DNA of 24,930 bases from CAYMND01 sp964465065 (GTDB taxonomy: Bacteria; Acidobacteriota; Aminicenantia; UBA2199): assembly GCA_964465065.1 (NCBI GenBank), contig CAYXHZ010000045.1:1-24930 (forward strand). Direction: 5' to 3'. The notes under the pieces were generated by a model that ran no database searches, was not told the origin of the DNA, and was given only the letters and a program-made list of their open reading frames with translations. The position numbers were made by a program, and so were the translations under genes. Every line of letters begins with the position of its first letter. Position 1 is the stretch's first letter. Below, in pieces: positions 15,321-23,099 of the stretch.

Positions 15321-17892
15321 TTAGTTGCCGGCCACGATCGGGTCGCTGACCACGCCGCGCTTGTTGACGGCCACCACTTTGTAGGTAAAGAGCTCGTCCT
15401 GGGTCAGACCCTTTTCCTCGTGCTTGAAGACATCGCCGGGCTTATAGTCATTGACCCAGGTGTAGCTGCCGTCGTCGGCGCCCTTGGCCTTCTTGTAGAG
15501 AACGTACTTGTCGACCTTGGACTTGTTGTCGGGGTTGGCCTCCCAGGTGACGGTGTTGTAGTAGCGCTTGAACAGGATCAGGTCGTTCTCGACTCGTACC
15601 ACCTTCAGGTTGACCGGTGGCAGGATCGGGTAGAAGCGGGTCTGGACATAGCCCGACCAGACCGTGGCGCTGTCGGCCAGGCCGTCGTTGACCTTCAGGC
15701 TGGCGCGGTAGCGGCCCTCGATCTCGGGGTCGACCTCCAGTGTGGCGCTGCTGCCCGAGCTGCTGAAGGTGTGGGTCGCGGGGGCGGCGCCGTCGTCCAG
15801 CGGCAGGGCCTCGTAGCCGAAGCTGTAAGTCAGCGGGAAACCTTCCGGGTCGGAGGAAGCGCTGCCGTCGAAATGGACCGTGTACTCCATGTCGTCGAGA
15901 ACGATCTCGCTCTTGTCGACGCTGATATGGGCAACCGGCGCCGAGTTTAGCGGCCGGACGTTGAACTTGCCGTAGCCCCAGGCGTTGGGGCTGCCGCTGT
16001 CGGTGAAGAAGTCGTGGTGGGCCCACAGNNNNNNNNNNNNNNNNNNNNNNNNNNNNNNNNNNNNNNNNNNNNNNNNNNNNNNNNNNNNNNNNNNNNNNNN
16101 NNNNNNNNNNNNNNNNNNNNNNNNNNNNGTAGTCGGAAGCGCCCTCGTGGGTGATGTACTTGGCATGGGACTGGTTGCCGGTAAAATAGGAATAAATGGT
16201 GGGTACGTAATACCCGCCACCGCCGATAAAGGCGAAATTGGAACACCAGATATCGTAACTGACGCTGTTGGCGCCGGCCGGCTCGACCACGATCTGCCAA
16301 TCTCCGGGAGTGGGCTGGGTCGTCGGATTGGTGAGCCACTCGAAATCGAAGGTCCCGTAATAGGCGCCGTTCGCGGCCACCGGGTTGTCCAGCGTGTAAT
16401 ACACGATGCCTTCCAGGCTCGCAGGGTATACGTAACCGGAATTACCATGCAACATGGCGCTGGTGCTGTAGCCATTGGGCGAGATGAAGGTGATGCGGAT
16501 GGGCCCGCTGTACCAGATGCCCAGTTGCCCCCAGGGGTACCGGTTGCTGGCCAATGTGCCGATCACGCCGGCATAGTTGTTGTACCAGGTATAGGTATGC
16601 GTTTTCGACTGACCGCTGGCCAGATTGCCTTCGGCATGGTAGGCGCCGGTCATCGGCGCTGGCGTACCGGTGTAGGTATTCCAATGGCCGTTGTTGCCGG
16701 CCGATTTCACCGGGATATGCCCCGGACCGTAGTAGCCGTTGAGCGCCTGAAAGAACATTGCGGCGTTGCTGGTGTTGTCGGCGGGATAGTTCTGAGGCCA
16801 ATAAGAAATATAATGGAACGGATACGTAGGCCCGTAGGACATGTTCACCGTGCAAGGCTTGCCGAGCTGAGTGGCCAGTTCGTAGATGAACAGGGCGCCG
16901 TTGTTGCCGGCGGCATTGAGCCCCTTGACGAAGATGATGTCGGCGTTGGGGGCCATGCCGGCGTACTTGCCGGTGGCGTAGCCGTTGCCGGCGGCGCTGC
17001 CGGTGACGTGGGTGCCGTGGCCGTTGGTGTCGGTCGAGGTGCACAGGCCGGCGTCGATCTCGGCCTTGGTCCAGACCGTGCCGATGGTCAGGCCGCTCAA
17101 ATCACCGCCGAAGACATCGGCCGGAGTCTTGCCGGGGGTGGTCACTTCGCTGTCCCACAGGTAGAGGATGCGGCTGCTGCCGGTGGCCGGATCGACGAAG
17201 TCCTCGTGGGTCCAGTCGATGCCGGAGTCGATGACGCCGACGATGGTGCCTTCGCCGGTGTAGCCCTTGGTGAAGAAATCGCCTTCCTGTTTGCGGATGA
17301 CCGAGGCGCCGGTCCAGTAGGTGCCCTGGTCGTTGTTTTCGCTGACCCGCAGGACCGGGCTGATGCTTTTCACGTCGGACAGGGCGGCCAGATGGCTCAG
17401 TTCACTGGCCGCGAACTCGGCGGACACCAGATATTTCTCTTCAGCATCCTCGCTTTCCAGTCTGAGCTTGCTGATGATCTTGAATTTTTCGGAAAGCAGC
17501 CGGTCCGGGTCGCCGTCGCACTGAATCTGGCAGCTCAGAACGTCGAAATCGGGGTTACCCCAATTTTTCTGTACTTCCTCGAGGAGAATGGTTCCCTCGT
17601 AGATGGGAACGATCTTGCATTGGCCGTCCTCGCTGTCGATGACGCCGCCCCGGGCTACAGCCGTCGACGCGGCTTGGTTCAGCATACGCTGTCGTCTTTC
17701 CGGGTTTTTTTCCCGCTTGGCCTGAAATTTCAAAAAGGCCGGCGCAGAATACTTAGACTGCGTTTTGTAGTAATCGCTCAGCTCCCGCAACGGACCGACC
17801 AGCTTATTTTTCGCTTCATCGGCCGCCTTGGACGCTGAGAAAACGGACAAGGGTAAAAAAAGCAAGAGCAGTAGAACCAGACATCTTTTCAT
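15321..17892 (-). CDS. Secreted subtilisin-like serine protease (S8) with Fn3/PKD-like C-terminus, interrupted by an assembly gap
   Basis: The N-terminal 588 codons (17892-16129) and C-terminal 235 codons (16028-15321) flank the gap. From the ATG at 17892 the protein has a signal peptide (KRCLVLLLLLFLPLSVFSA), a propeptide-like region to about residue 190, and the catalytic domain. Asp222 lies in 'GVIDSGIDWTHEDF', His292 in 'NGHGTHVTGSAAG', and the oxyanion Asn400 in 'SAGNNGH'. The nucleophile Ser motif must lie in the gap, because 'AWGYGKFNV' at the right edge is the usual end of the domain. A PKD/Fn3-like domain ('HFDGSASSDPEGFPLTYSF') and a final Fn3-like module ('YYNTVTWEANPDNKSKVDKY', 'FTYKVVAVNKRGVVSDPIV') follow. 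ATG 17892 is preferred over GTG 17895 because GGAGG (17898-17902) is five bases away. It is cotranscribed with the beta-barrel gene. Confidence 0.88.
16029..16128. other. Assembly gap (100 N) inside the subtilase gene
   Basis: Exactly 100 N; true length unknown. It removes the part of the protease gene expected to encode the catalytic Ser. The two flanks read in different frames across 100 N, which reflects the arbitrary gap size rather than a frameshift. Confidence 0.95.
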
Positions 17893-17977
17893 CACAACCT
17901 CCAGTTGCCCACATCATGTGCGGGATTTCATACAGAAGAAAACACAAATAACGGTGTTTCTTTCCATAGAATATATG

Positions 17978-18006
17978 ATGCTACAAAGGAGACCAACCAA
18001 AGTCAA
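17978..18006 (-). promoter_or_regulatory. Promoter of the subtilase/beta-barrel operon
   Basis: On the minus strand TTGACT (18001-18006), 17 bases and TAGCAT (17978-17983) form a sigma70-like promoter (five and four matches). The predicted leader is about 75 bases. The remaining bases of the 17893-18108 intergenic region show nothing else I can name. Confidence 0.5.
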
Positions 18007-18108
18007 GCCCCAAAAGCCAGCCAATTGAAAACAAAATCGCTGCGCTTGGTCCCGGAGACGCACTCGATCGCCGACAACTGGAAGCGCCTGCCTGTCCCGG
18101 CCGGAAAA

Positions 18109-21100
18109 CTAGAACAGGATCCCGTAGATGTCGGCGGCGTCCTCGAGCACGAAGCCGTAGCTCGACCGGTATTCTTGCCTGCGGACTCCGAACTCGTTGT
18201 AATAGGGAATCTCGCCGGGCAGAATCTGCTCTTTGTCGCCGGGAACGGTCAGCAGCGCATCGAGGTACAGCTCGTCCTGCCCCGCCAATTTCAGCAACAG
18301 GGCCGGCAGGGTCGGATCGTAACCGTGCCGCGTATGCCGGACCGCCCGGCCGAAGGCCCTGACCAGTTTCTTCAGCCTGTCCGGGCCGGCTTTCGTCGTG
18401 CCGAGCCTCTGAAAACTCCGCATCAGGCTTTTCGTTTTTCCAGTGTGGTCCGCCGGGTTGAGAGTCACATCGGCCAGAGCGGCCCAAATCTGCCCCTCCC
18501 GGGCCTGCAGGATATTTTCAACCGCCTTGGCGGACAAAACGATACGCACCGTCATCCGGGTATGGCCCCACATACCGTCGACCGTGTGCAATTCGGGACT
18601 GAAGGGGAGCAATTCCCGGCCGGGCAGAAGGGCGTTGATGAAACCGAGGTACGCTTCGTTGAACTCGACGGCGTGGATCGACCGGTCATCGATGCGGAAT
18701 TCGAATTCGACCTGCGGCTCCGTCATCAGCCCCCGGGAGTCCCAGCCGCCCGTCATACGGACGATCGATTGGCGCCGCTCGCCGTTGTCGAAAAAGCGCC
18801 ACTGCCTCAATTTCCGGCTCTCGACCCGGTAGTCCACAGCGGCGGCACCTTCGCCGGCCGGAGCGGTCGACAGGCGGTCGACACGCAACAGAGAGCTCCA
18901 CAACAAAGCCCCGAACAGGGACAGGCGTTTGCGCTCCTCCTGATACTCGTTGCGGAAAGCCTTCACCCGGGCCATCCCTTTGAACGACTCGCCGTCTCCC
19001 TCCCGGACGAGCCGTTCCACAGCCGCTTTTCTGAGCGGATCCCCGTCCGGCTCCGAAACGTCCATTTCATAGACTCTCCGGTCCAGGCAGCCTCTCCGCC
19101 AGGAAAAGTTCGCCGGAACCACGCGCAGCGTGTGCCAGAAGGTCAAAACCAGGTTCAGGCATTTCTCCCGGTACTCGTCCTCGTCCTCCCAATAAACCAG
19201 CTTCCCGGCCCGGCTCCCGCTCCTGTAGCCCAGCAGCTGCCGGCGCAGGCTGACCCTGGAGCCCGTCAGCTCGATCATGCCGACGGAATCCCCGTGCGGC
19301 AGGGCCAGCCGGCCGCGCCCCTCCAGGGAATCCTCCCGGACCAGGACGAAACTGTGCCGGGGGTAGCACTCTGTACTGCTCCGATACAGAGCCAGATCGA
19401 TCAGGAAACGATTGTGGAATCGGCCCGCGTCGCGACTCGCCACCGGGTAGACCAGACTCAGCCTGCGCCAATGGGTGATGTCGCCGGACAGCACCGATCC
19501 GTACCCGAGTCGGATGCCCAGATCCAGGGTGTCTTTCACCAGAAAGGATTCCGCTTCGCTGCGGGGCGCCGGGTTGACCTGCACCTGACGATGGACATGA
19601 AGACAGACCTTGCCGATCAGGCGGCGGTCCAGGCCCAGCCATTCCGGACTCAGGTCCAGATGGCGGACAGAGCCGACCAGGTCCACCAGCGTGTCCACCG
19701 CCCCGTTGCGCAGGCCGGTCAGGGCTCCCTTCACCAAGTCGTTCAGCCAGGGTCCGTAGTACTGGGGACGGCCCGGGAAGCGGTACACTGTCAATTCGCC
19801 GTTCCGGACCGCACCGTCCTCACTCGTCAGCAGACGATCGAAGGGCAGCAGGCCGATGACGGAGCCTTCCGGCGTCGCTTCTCCGACCAGGTCGAAGGCC
19901 GTGACCAGCTGATTTCTCCGGGCGATCAGCTTCTCCACCAGCAGGCGGTCCAGTGGAGCCGGCCAGGCGCCCAAGAAGACGGCATCCTGGATCTGGCGCC
20001 GGCTCAGGCGGGCGATGAGCCGGACCATCCAGCGCGCATCGGCGAAGGTGACATGCCGGAACAGGCTGTGTTCCACCAGGCCCGGATGGTATTGATAGGG
20101 AAAATTCAAAACGACGTAATTGGCGGTTTTTTTCCTGACCAGTTGCCAGGGGAACGAACCCGGCCGCTCCGGAAGCACCCCGCCCAGGGCATAGCCCATG
20201 TCGTGCTGAATCTGAAAGAAGCGGGTGCGGTCGGCGACCTTTCTGGCGATCAGCTTGTTGTTTTCCGACTCTTTGAGGTCCAGGTTGGCTACCCACAGGT
20301 TGAAGAGCAGCAGGCCACGAACCTCGCGCAGACCGGAATTCTCCGCCGCGCCGTAGGCCCATGGGCCGATGCGCAGCAATTCTTCCGGCATGTATTCCAG
20401 CAGACCTTCGTGAAACACGACATAGTTCCCTTCCTCGTCCCGGCCCAAGTCCTTGACGAAGTCGTCGACCCGATAGCGGGAATCGAAGTACGATTCCCAT
20501 TCACGACGGAAATCCAGGAAACTCGCTTCACCGAGCACCACCTTGAAATCCCTGACGTGACGGGTGATGTCGGCGGAAAAGCCCAGGGTCATGATCAGGG
20601 CGGCGCAGGTGGGCTCGGCGTGCACCTCCGCACCCAGCTTCAGCTTGTATTCCAGCCTGCGGCCGGCATGGTCGATATACAGGTCGACTTTGGGCCGGCT
20701 CTGGGTTTTTCTCACCTTCTTGTAGTAGGCCTTCCCTAGCGGAAAATACACAACGATCCCACGGTGCAGGGGGTCGTCGGCCGATTCGTAATGGCGCCTG
20801 ACATCGACAGCCGACACATCGTGATCCACCCACAGGCTCGAATCATCCCCGGGGTTCAACCTGGAGATGTCGACGCCCCGCTCCTTGAGAGCGGACAGTT
20901 CCGCCTGGCTGTACAGCGCCCCGCTCTGCCGGTTCACCAGGTTCACCGCTTCCGTGGACGAAACCTTCCGGATCGGGATCCGCTTGGATTTGAGAATGAC
21001 CGGCAGCTTTCTGAGCAACTCGACGCTGGCCAGACTCCGGGCCTGGCAGCGCAGGGCGAAATCCAGGCGGACCACCGTGCGGGCCAGGGGCAGAAACTCC

Positions 21101-21447
21101 GCGCCGCCGATACCGTCCGCCAGTTTGTCAACATAATCCAGGAATAGCCGGTAGGCGACGGTTTCCGCCTTCCTGTCCAGCTTCTTTTGAACTTTTTTTG
21201 GACCGTCGCCCTTCAGCAAGCGGTAATAGCGCTCCAGACCGTCCGTGAGCTCCCGGTACCGCTGCTGCGCCTGCCGCCTGAATCGATCGACCATTTGCAG
21301 GGACGGCTTGCCGTCCAGATAAAAGCGGCTTTGAATTTCCGGCGTCGGCTCGTCGGGTTCTTGAGGGTTCCGGCCGGCCTGCAGCCTGCAGGCAAGCAAC
21401 AGCAGAAACAGCCAGACCAGGCTATAGCGGACAGTTTTTTTCATCAT
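18109..21447 (-). CDS. Large exported protein of unknown function, possibly with a kinase-like fold
   Basis: I do not recognise this 1112-residue protein as a named family. The tandem ATG at 21447/21444 starts a signal peptide (VRYSLVWLFLLLLAC); Cys20 could be a lipobox, otherwise cleavage follows LQA at residue 24. Residues ~40-150 are helical and basic. At ~225-430 the layout recalls exported kinase-like proteins: 'GAEVHAEPTCAALIMTLGF', then 'WVANLDLKESENNKLI' (Asn388, Asp390, Lys392, Asn396/397) and 'FFQIQHDMGYALGG' (Asp416). This is a catalytic-loop/metal-Asp arrangement like 'WxNxxDxKxxN...DLG(A)xxG' proteins I recall from Acidobacteria. The remaining ~680 residues alternate beta-like strands and helices with no recognised domain. 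No convincing SD precedes the start. The longer frame up to 21681 runs antisense through the truncated barrel gene and lacks a start signal. Confidence 0.75.
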   Translation of the reverse strand: MMKKTVRYSLVWLFLLLLACRLQAGRNPQEPDEPTPEIQSRFYLDGKPSLQMVDRFRRQAQQRYRELTDGLERYYRLLKGDGPKKVQKKLDRKAETVAYRLFLDYVDKLADGIGGAEFLPLARTVVRLDFALRCQARSLASVELLRKLPVILKSKRIPIRKVSSTEAVNLVNRQSGALYSQAELSALKERGVDISRLNPGDDSSLWVDHDVSAVDVRRHYESADDPLHRGIVVYFPLGKAYYKKVRKTQSRPKVDLYIDHAGRRLEYKLKLGAEVHAEPTCAALIMTLGFSADITRHVRDFKVVLGEASFLDFRREWESYFDSRYRVDDFVKDLGRDEEGNYVVFHEGLLEYMPEELLRIGPWAYGAAENSGLREVRGLLLFNLWVANLDLKESENNKLIARKVADRTRFFQIQHDMGYALGGVLPERPGSFPWQLVRKKTANYVVLNFPYQYHPGLVEHSLFRHVTFADARWMVRLIARLSRRQIQDAVFLGAWPAPLDRLLVEKLIARRNQLVTAFDLVGEATPEGSVIGLLPFDRLLTSEDGAVRNGELTVYRFPGRPQYYGPWLNDLVKGALTGLRNGAVDTLVDLVGSVRHLDLSPEWLGLDRRLIGKVCLHVHRQVQVNPAPRSEAESFLVKDTLDLGIRLGYGSVLSGDITHWRRLSLVYPVASRDAGRFHNRFLIDLALYRSSTECYPRHSFVLVREDSLEGRGRLALPHGDSVGMIELTGSRVSLRRQLLGYRSGSRAGKLVYWEDEDEYREKCLNLVLTFWHTLRVVPANFSWRRGCLDRRVYEMDVSEPDGDPLRKAAVERLVREGDGESFKGMARVKAFRNEYQEERKRLSLFGALLWSSLLRVDRLSTAPAGEGAAAVDYRVESRKLRQWRFFDNGERRQSIVRMTGGWDSRGLMTEPQVEFEFRIDDRSIHAVEFNEAYLGFINALLPGRELLPFSPELHTVDGMWGHTRMTVRIVLSAKAVENILQAREGQIWAALADVTLNPADHTGKTKSLMRSFQRLGTTKAGPDRLKKLVRAFGRAVRHTRHGYDPTLPALLLKLAGQDELYLDALLTVPGDKEQILPGEIPYYNEFGVRRQEYRSSYGFVLEDAADIYGILF

Positions 21448-21525
21448 GATCGCTTCGACTCGCACGAAAACCATCCGTTCAACACCACAGTCAGGCCGCC
21501 GTGTCACCCCGATTGCCGACAAGCC

Positions 21526-21915
21526 TTCCCGGCGCTGGGCAACCTGGGCTTCGGCGCCGGCGCCATCAAAGGCACGGCCATCGAACTGGGTGTCGAGTTC
21601 CAGTTGTCCGGGGTGCTCTACAAATTCCGCCCCGGCAAAACCTTCCGTCCCTTCATCAAGGCCGGTCTGCACCTGATCCACCTGACGAACGGCTATTGCG
21701 TCGACATACCCAACCGCGACCGAACCGTCTACTGCGAGGAGATCCGCAGCAGCGGCTTAGCCTGGACTCTGGGCGGCGGCGGCGAAGTCCGGATCGGACC
21801 GCGTTTCGATCTGGCACTGAGCGCCAGCGCCTACCAGGCCGATCTGGGCGACCTTTTCTTGAGCGGCAACGACCTGTGTTTCCGCTTCAGCGCCGGCATC
21901 AAACTGCGGATCTGA
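21526..21915 (+). pseudogene. 5'-truncated remnant of an outer-membrane beta-barrel gene
   Basis: In one frame this stretch encodes 129 residues with barrel-type strands: 'LGNLGFGAGAIKGTAIELGV', 'FRPFIKAGLHLIHLTNGY', 'LAWTLGGGGEVRIGPRFDLAL' and 'FRFSAGIKLRI', followed by a stop. The pattern parallels the last two thirds of the barrel encoded at 14693-15307 ('FHPFVRVGIGSHKYEQ', 'VFSFGGGLKIDL'). No signal peptide or start codon with an SD lies upstream in any plus frame. The open frame continues upstream only by running antisense into the large exported gene. It therefore looks like a decayed or deletion-truncated gene; a misassembly joining two contigs is the main alternative. Confidence 0.6.
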
Positions 21916-21932
21916 AAAAAAAGCCCGGTCCC

Positions 21933-22634
21933 CTATATCTTCAAATGGTCGAAGTAATCGCTAAGCCAGGCGCTGTCGATGGAAATGAAGCCCGGCCCGG
22001 CGCCGGGAAACTGCTGCCAGGCCTGCTGGCCGGTCAGGGCTACGTAACGGGCGGTCCTGGCGTCTTCGCTCGTCTCGGGCAGGGTGTCCAGAAAGAACTG
22101 ACAGGCGCGGACGTGCGCATCCGACCATAGCTGCAGAATCTCCGGGGCGTCCCGGCGCAGGGATTCCACCCGCTGCTCGAGAACGGCCCGTTGCCGCTCC
22201 GCCTCCTGTCTGCAGCGTTCCATGTCGTCATAGGCCTGCCGACTCTCCTGTTCCGATGGCCGCCCGCGGTCGATGTAATCGCCCAGACTGCCCGCCGAGC
22301 TGTACAAATCGTCGATGGACCGGCGCAGCATCTCCAGCTCCTGGGCCTGAGCCAGCCGCCATGACTTGGCCTGATCGGAGTCGAGACGGGTGAGAATCTC
22401 TTCGTCCTCGCTGCCGTTGACCAGGTACTCGTAGGAAAAGCGGTAGTCGTACAGAGCGGCGCAATGCGGGCAGCGGCGGATGTGGTGCCTGTCGATGTCT
22501 TCCGCCGGGGCGGCCGGCAGAACGATCAGGCGGGCGGCAGCCTCGGGCAGAGGTCGGTCGTACTCCGGGGCCGCATACTTGTAAAACGAAGTCTCGCAGG
22601 GCCGGAGCCGCGAACAGATGGGGCAGTCGCTCAT
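21933..22634 (-). CDS. Zinc-ribbon and coiled-coil protein of unknown function
   Basis: This 233-residue soluble protein has two CxxC knuckles, C4-PI-C7 and C55-PH-C58 (with C13 nearby), likely a zinc ribbon. A charged helical region at ~75-175 follows ('CRQEAERQRAVLEQRVESL'), probably a coiled coil. The C-terminus 'AWLSDYFDHLKI' is not recognised. The start at 22634 is supported by a promoter whose -10 lies six bases upstream, with no SD. It is divergent from umuDC and shares a 123-base intergenic region, so co-regulation with the SOS genes is possible but not shown. The longer frame starting at 22757 would run through that promoter and is rejected. Confidence 0.7.
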   Translation of the reverse strand: MSDCPICSRLRPCETSFYKYAAPEYDRPLPEAAARLIVLPAAPAEDIDRHHIRRCPHCAALYDYRFSYEYLVNGSEDEEILTRLDSDQAKSWRLAQAQELEMLRRSIDDLYSSAGSLGDYIDRGRPSEQESRQAYDDMERCRQEAERQRAVLEQRVESLRRDAPEILQLWSDAHVRACQFFLDTLPETSEDARTARYVALTGQQAWQQFPGAGPGFISIDSAWLSDYFDHLKI

Positions 22635-22640
22635 AGGGAT

Positions 22641-22669
22641 ATGGTAGAAAACGGAAACTGTAAAGTCAA
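22641..22669 (-). promoter_or_regulatory. Promoter of the zinc-ribbon gene, leaderless geometry
   Basis: On the minus strand TTGACT (22664-22669), a 17-base spacer and TACCAT (22641-22646) are followed by six bases and ATG (22632-22634). The predicted start of transcription is the A of the ATG. Confidence 0.6.
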
Positions 22670-22703
22670 CCGGACACATAGCCTCAACTTGTCCACTTTC
22701 CCG

Positions 22704-22732
22704 TTGACAGAATCGCTTTTCGGCGCTATCAT
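22704..22732 (+). promoter_or_regulatory. Promoter of umuDC
   Basis: TTGACA (22704-22709, perfect), a 17-base spacer and TATCAT (22727-22732, five of six) form one of the best sigma70-like promoters in the window. Transcription should begin near 22739, just before the GAAC-N7-GAAC repeat. Confidence 0.75.
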
Positions 22733-22740
22733 AGAATGGC

Positions 22741-22755
22741 GAACAAAAGGCGAAC
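22741..22755 (+). promoter_or_regulatory. Putative LexA operator (GAAC-N7-GAAC)
   Basis: GAAC (22741-22744), seven bases, and GAAC (22752-22755) form an exact direct repeat, extended to GGCGAACA in both copies (22738-22745 and 22749-22756, period 11). Read on the other strand it is GTTC-N7-GTTC, the LexA box described for Alphaproteobacteria. It lies directly downstream of the predicted umuDC start, where a bound repressor would block transcription. Confidence 0.6.
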
Positions 22756-22757
22756 AC

Positions 22758-23099
22758 ATGAGACCCAAAACCGACGAAGCGACGCGCGCGCCCGTAGCCA
22801 GCGGCTTTGCCTCCCCGGCCACCGAGTACAGCGCCGCCCCCCTGGACCTGGGCCCCCTGCTGGTGCCCCGGCCGACGGCCACCTTCTACTTCCGTTTCCG
22901 CGGCCAGGACGGAGCGGCCCTGGGAGTGGCCGACGGCGACCTGCTGGTGGTGGACCGCTCCCTGGAGGCGGTGCCGGGCCGGCTCTGGCTGCTCGAACGC
23001 GACGGGCAGTGGTGCCTGGTCCGGGGCGGGCGGCAGGCGCCGGACGGGCGCCGGACCGTCTGCTGGGGCACGGTGACATGGATCATCAGACGAGCCTGA
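22758..23099 (+). CDS. umuD: UmuD-like protein lacking the Ser-Lys dyad
   Basis: This 113-residue protein aligns with UmuD of DNA polymerase V: 'GFASPATEYSAAPLDLGPLL' parallels the segment after the UmuD cleavage site, and 'GVADGDLLVVDRSLEA' parallels 'GISDGDLLIVDSAITA'. UmuD normally cleaves itself with a Ser-Lys dyad. Here the GDSM nucleophile motif is 'GQDG' (Asp51 in the Ser position), and the segment 'DGQWCLVRG' lacks the Lys. The only Lys in the whole protein is residue 4. The N-terminal arm is short (15 residues before Gly16, versus 24 in E. coli), and the C-terminus is also shorter (E. coli UmuD has 139 residues). Self-cleavage is therefore unlikely; it may act as a ready-made UmuD'-like partner of UmuC. 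The ATG follows AAAAGG. It overlaps umuC by 22 bases. Confidence 0.82.
   Translation: MRPKTDEATRAPVASGFASPATEYSAAPLDLGPLLVPRPTATFYFRFRGQDGAALGVADGDLLVVDRSLEAVPGRLWLLERDGQWCLVRGGRQAPDGRRTVCWGTVTWIIRRA

Noticed and set aside
15985..17838. 617-codon open frame on the plus strand spanning the gap
   Set aside because: It is antisense to the subtilase gene, whose motifs are unmistakable, and crosses an N run of arbitrary length.
17905..20739. 944-codon open frame on the plus strand
   Set aside because: It is antisense to the large exported protein gene, has low-complexity Gln/Arg/Val-rich composition and no domain, and fits a shadow frame of high-GC coding DNA.
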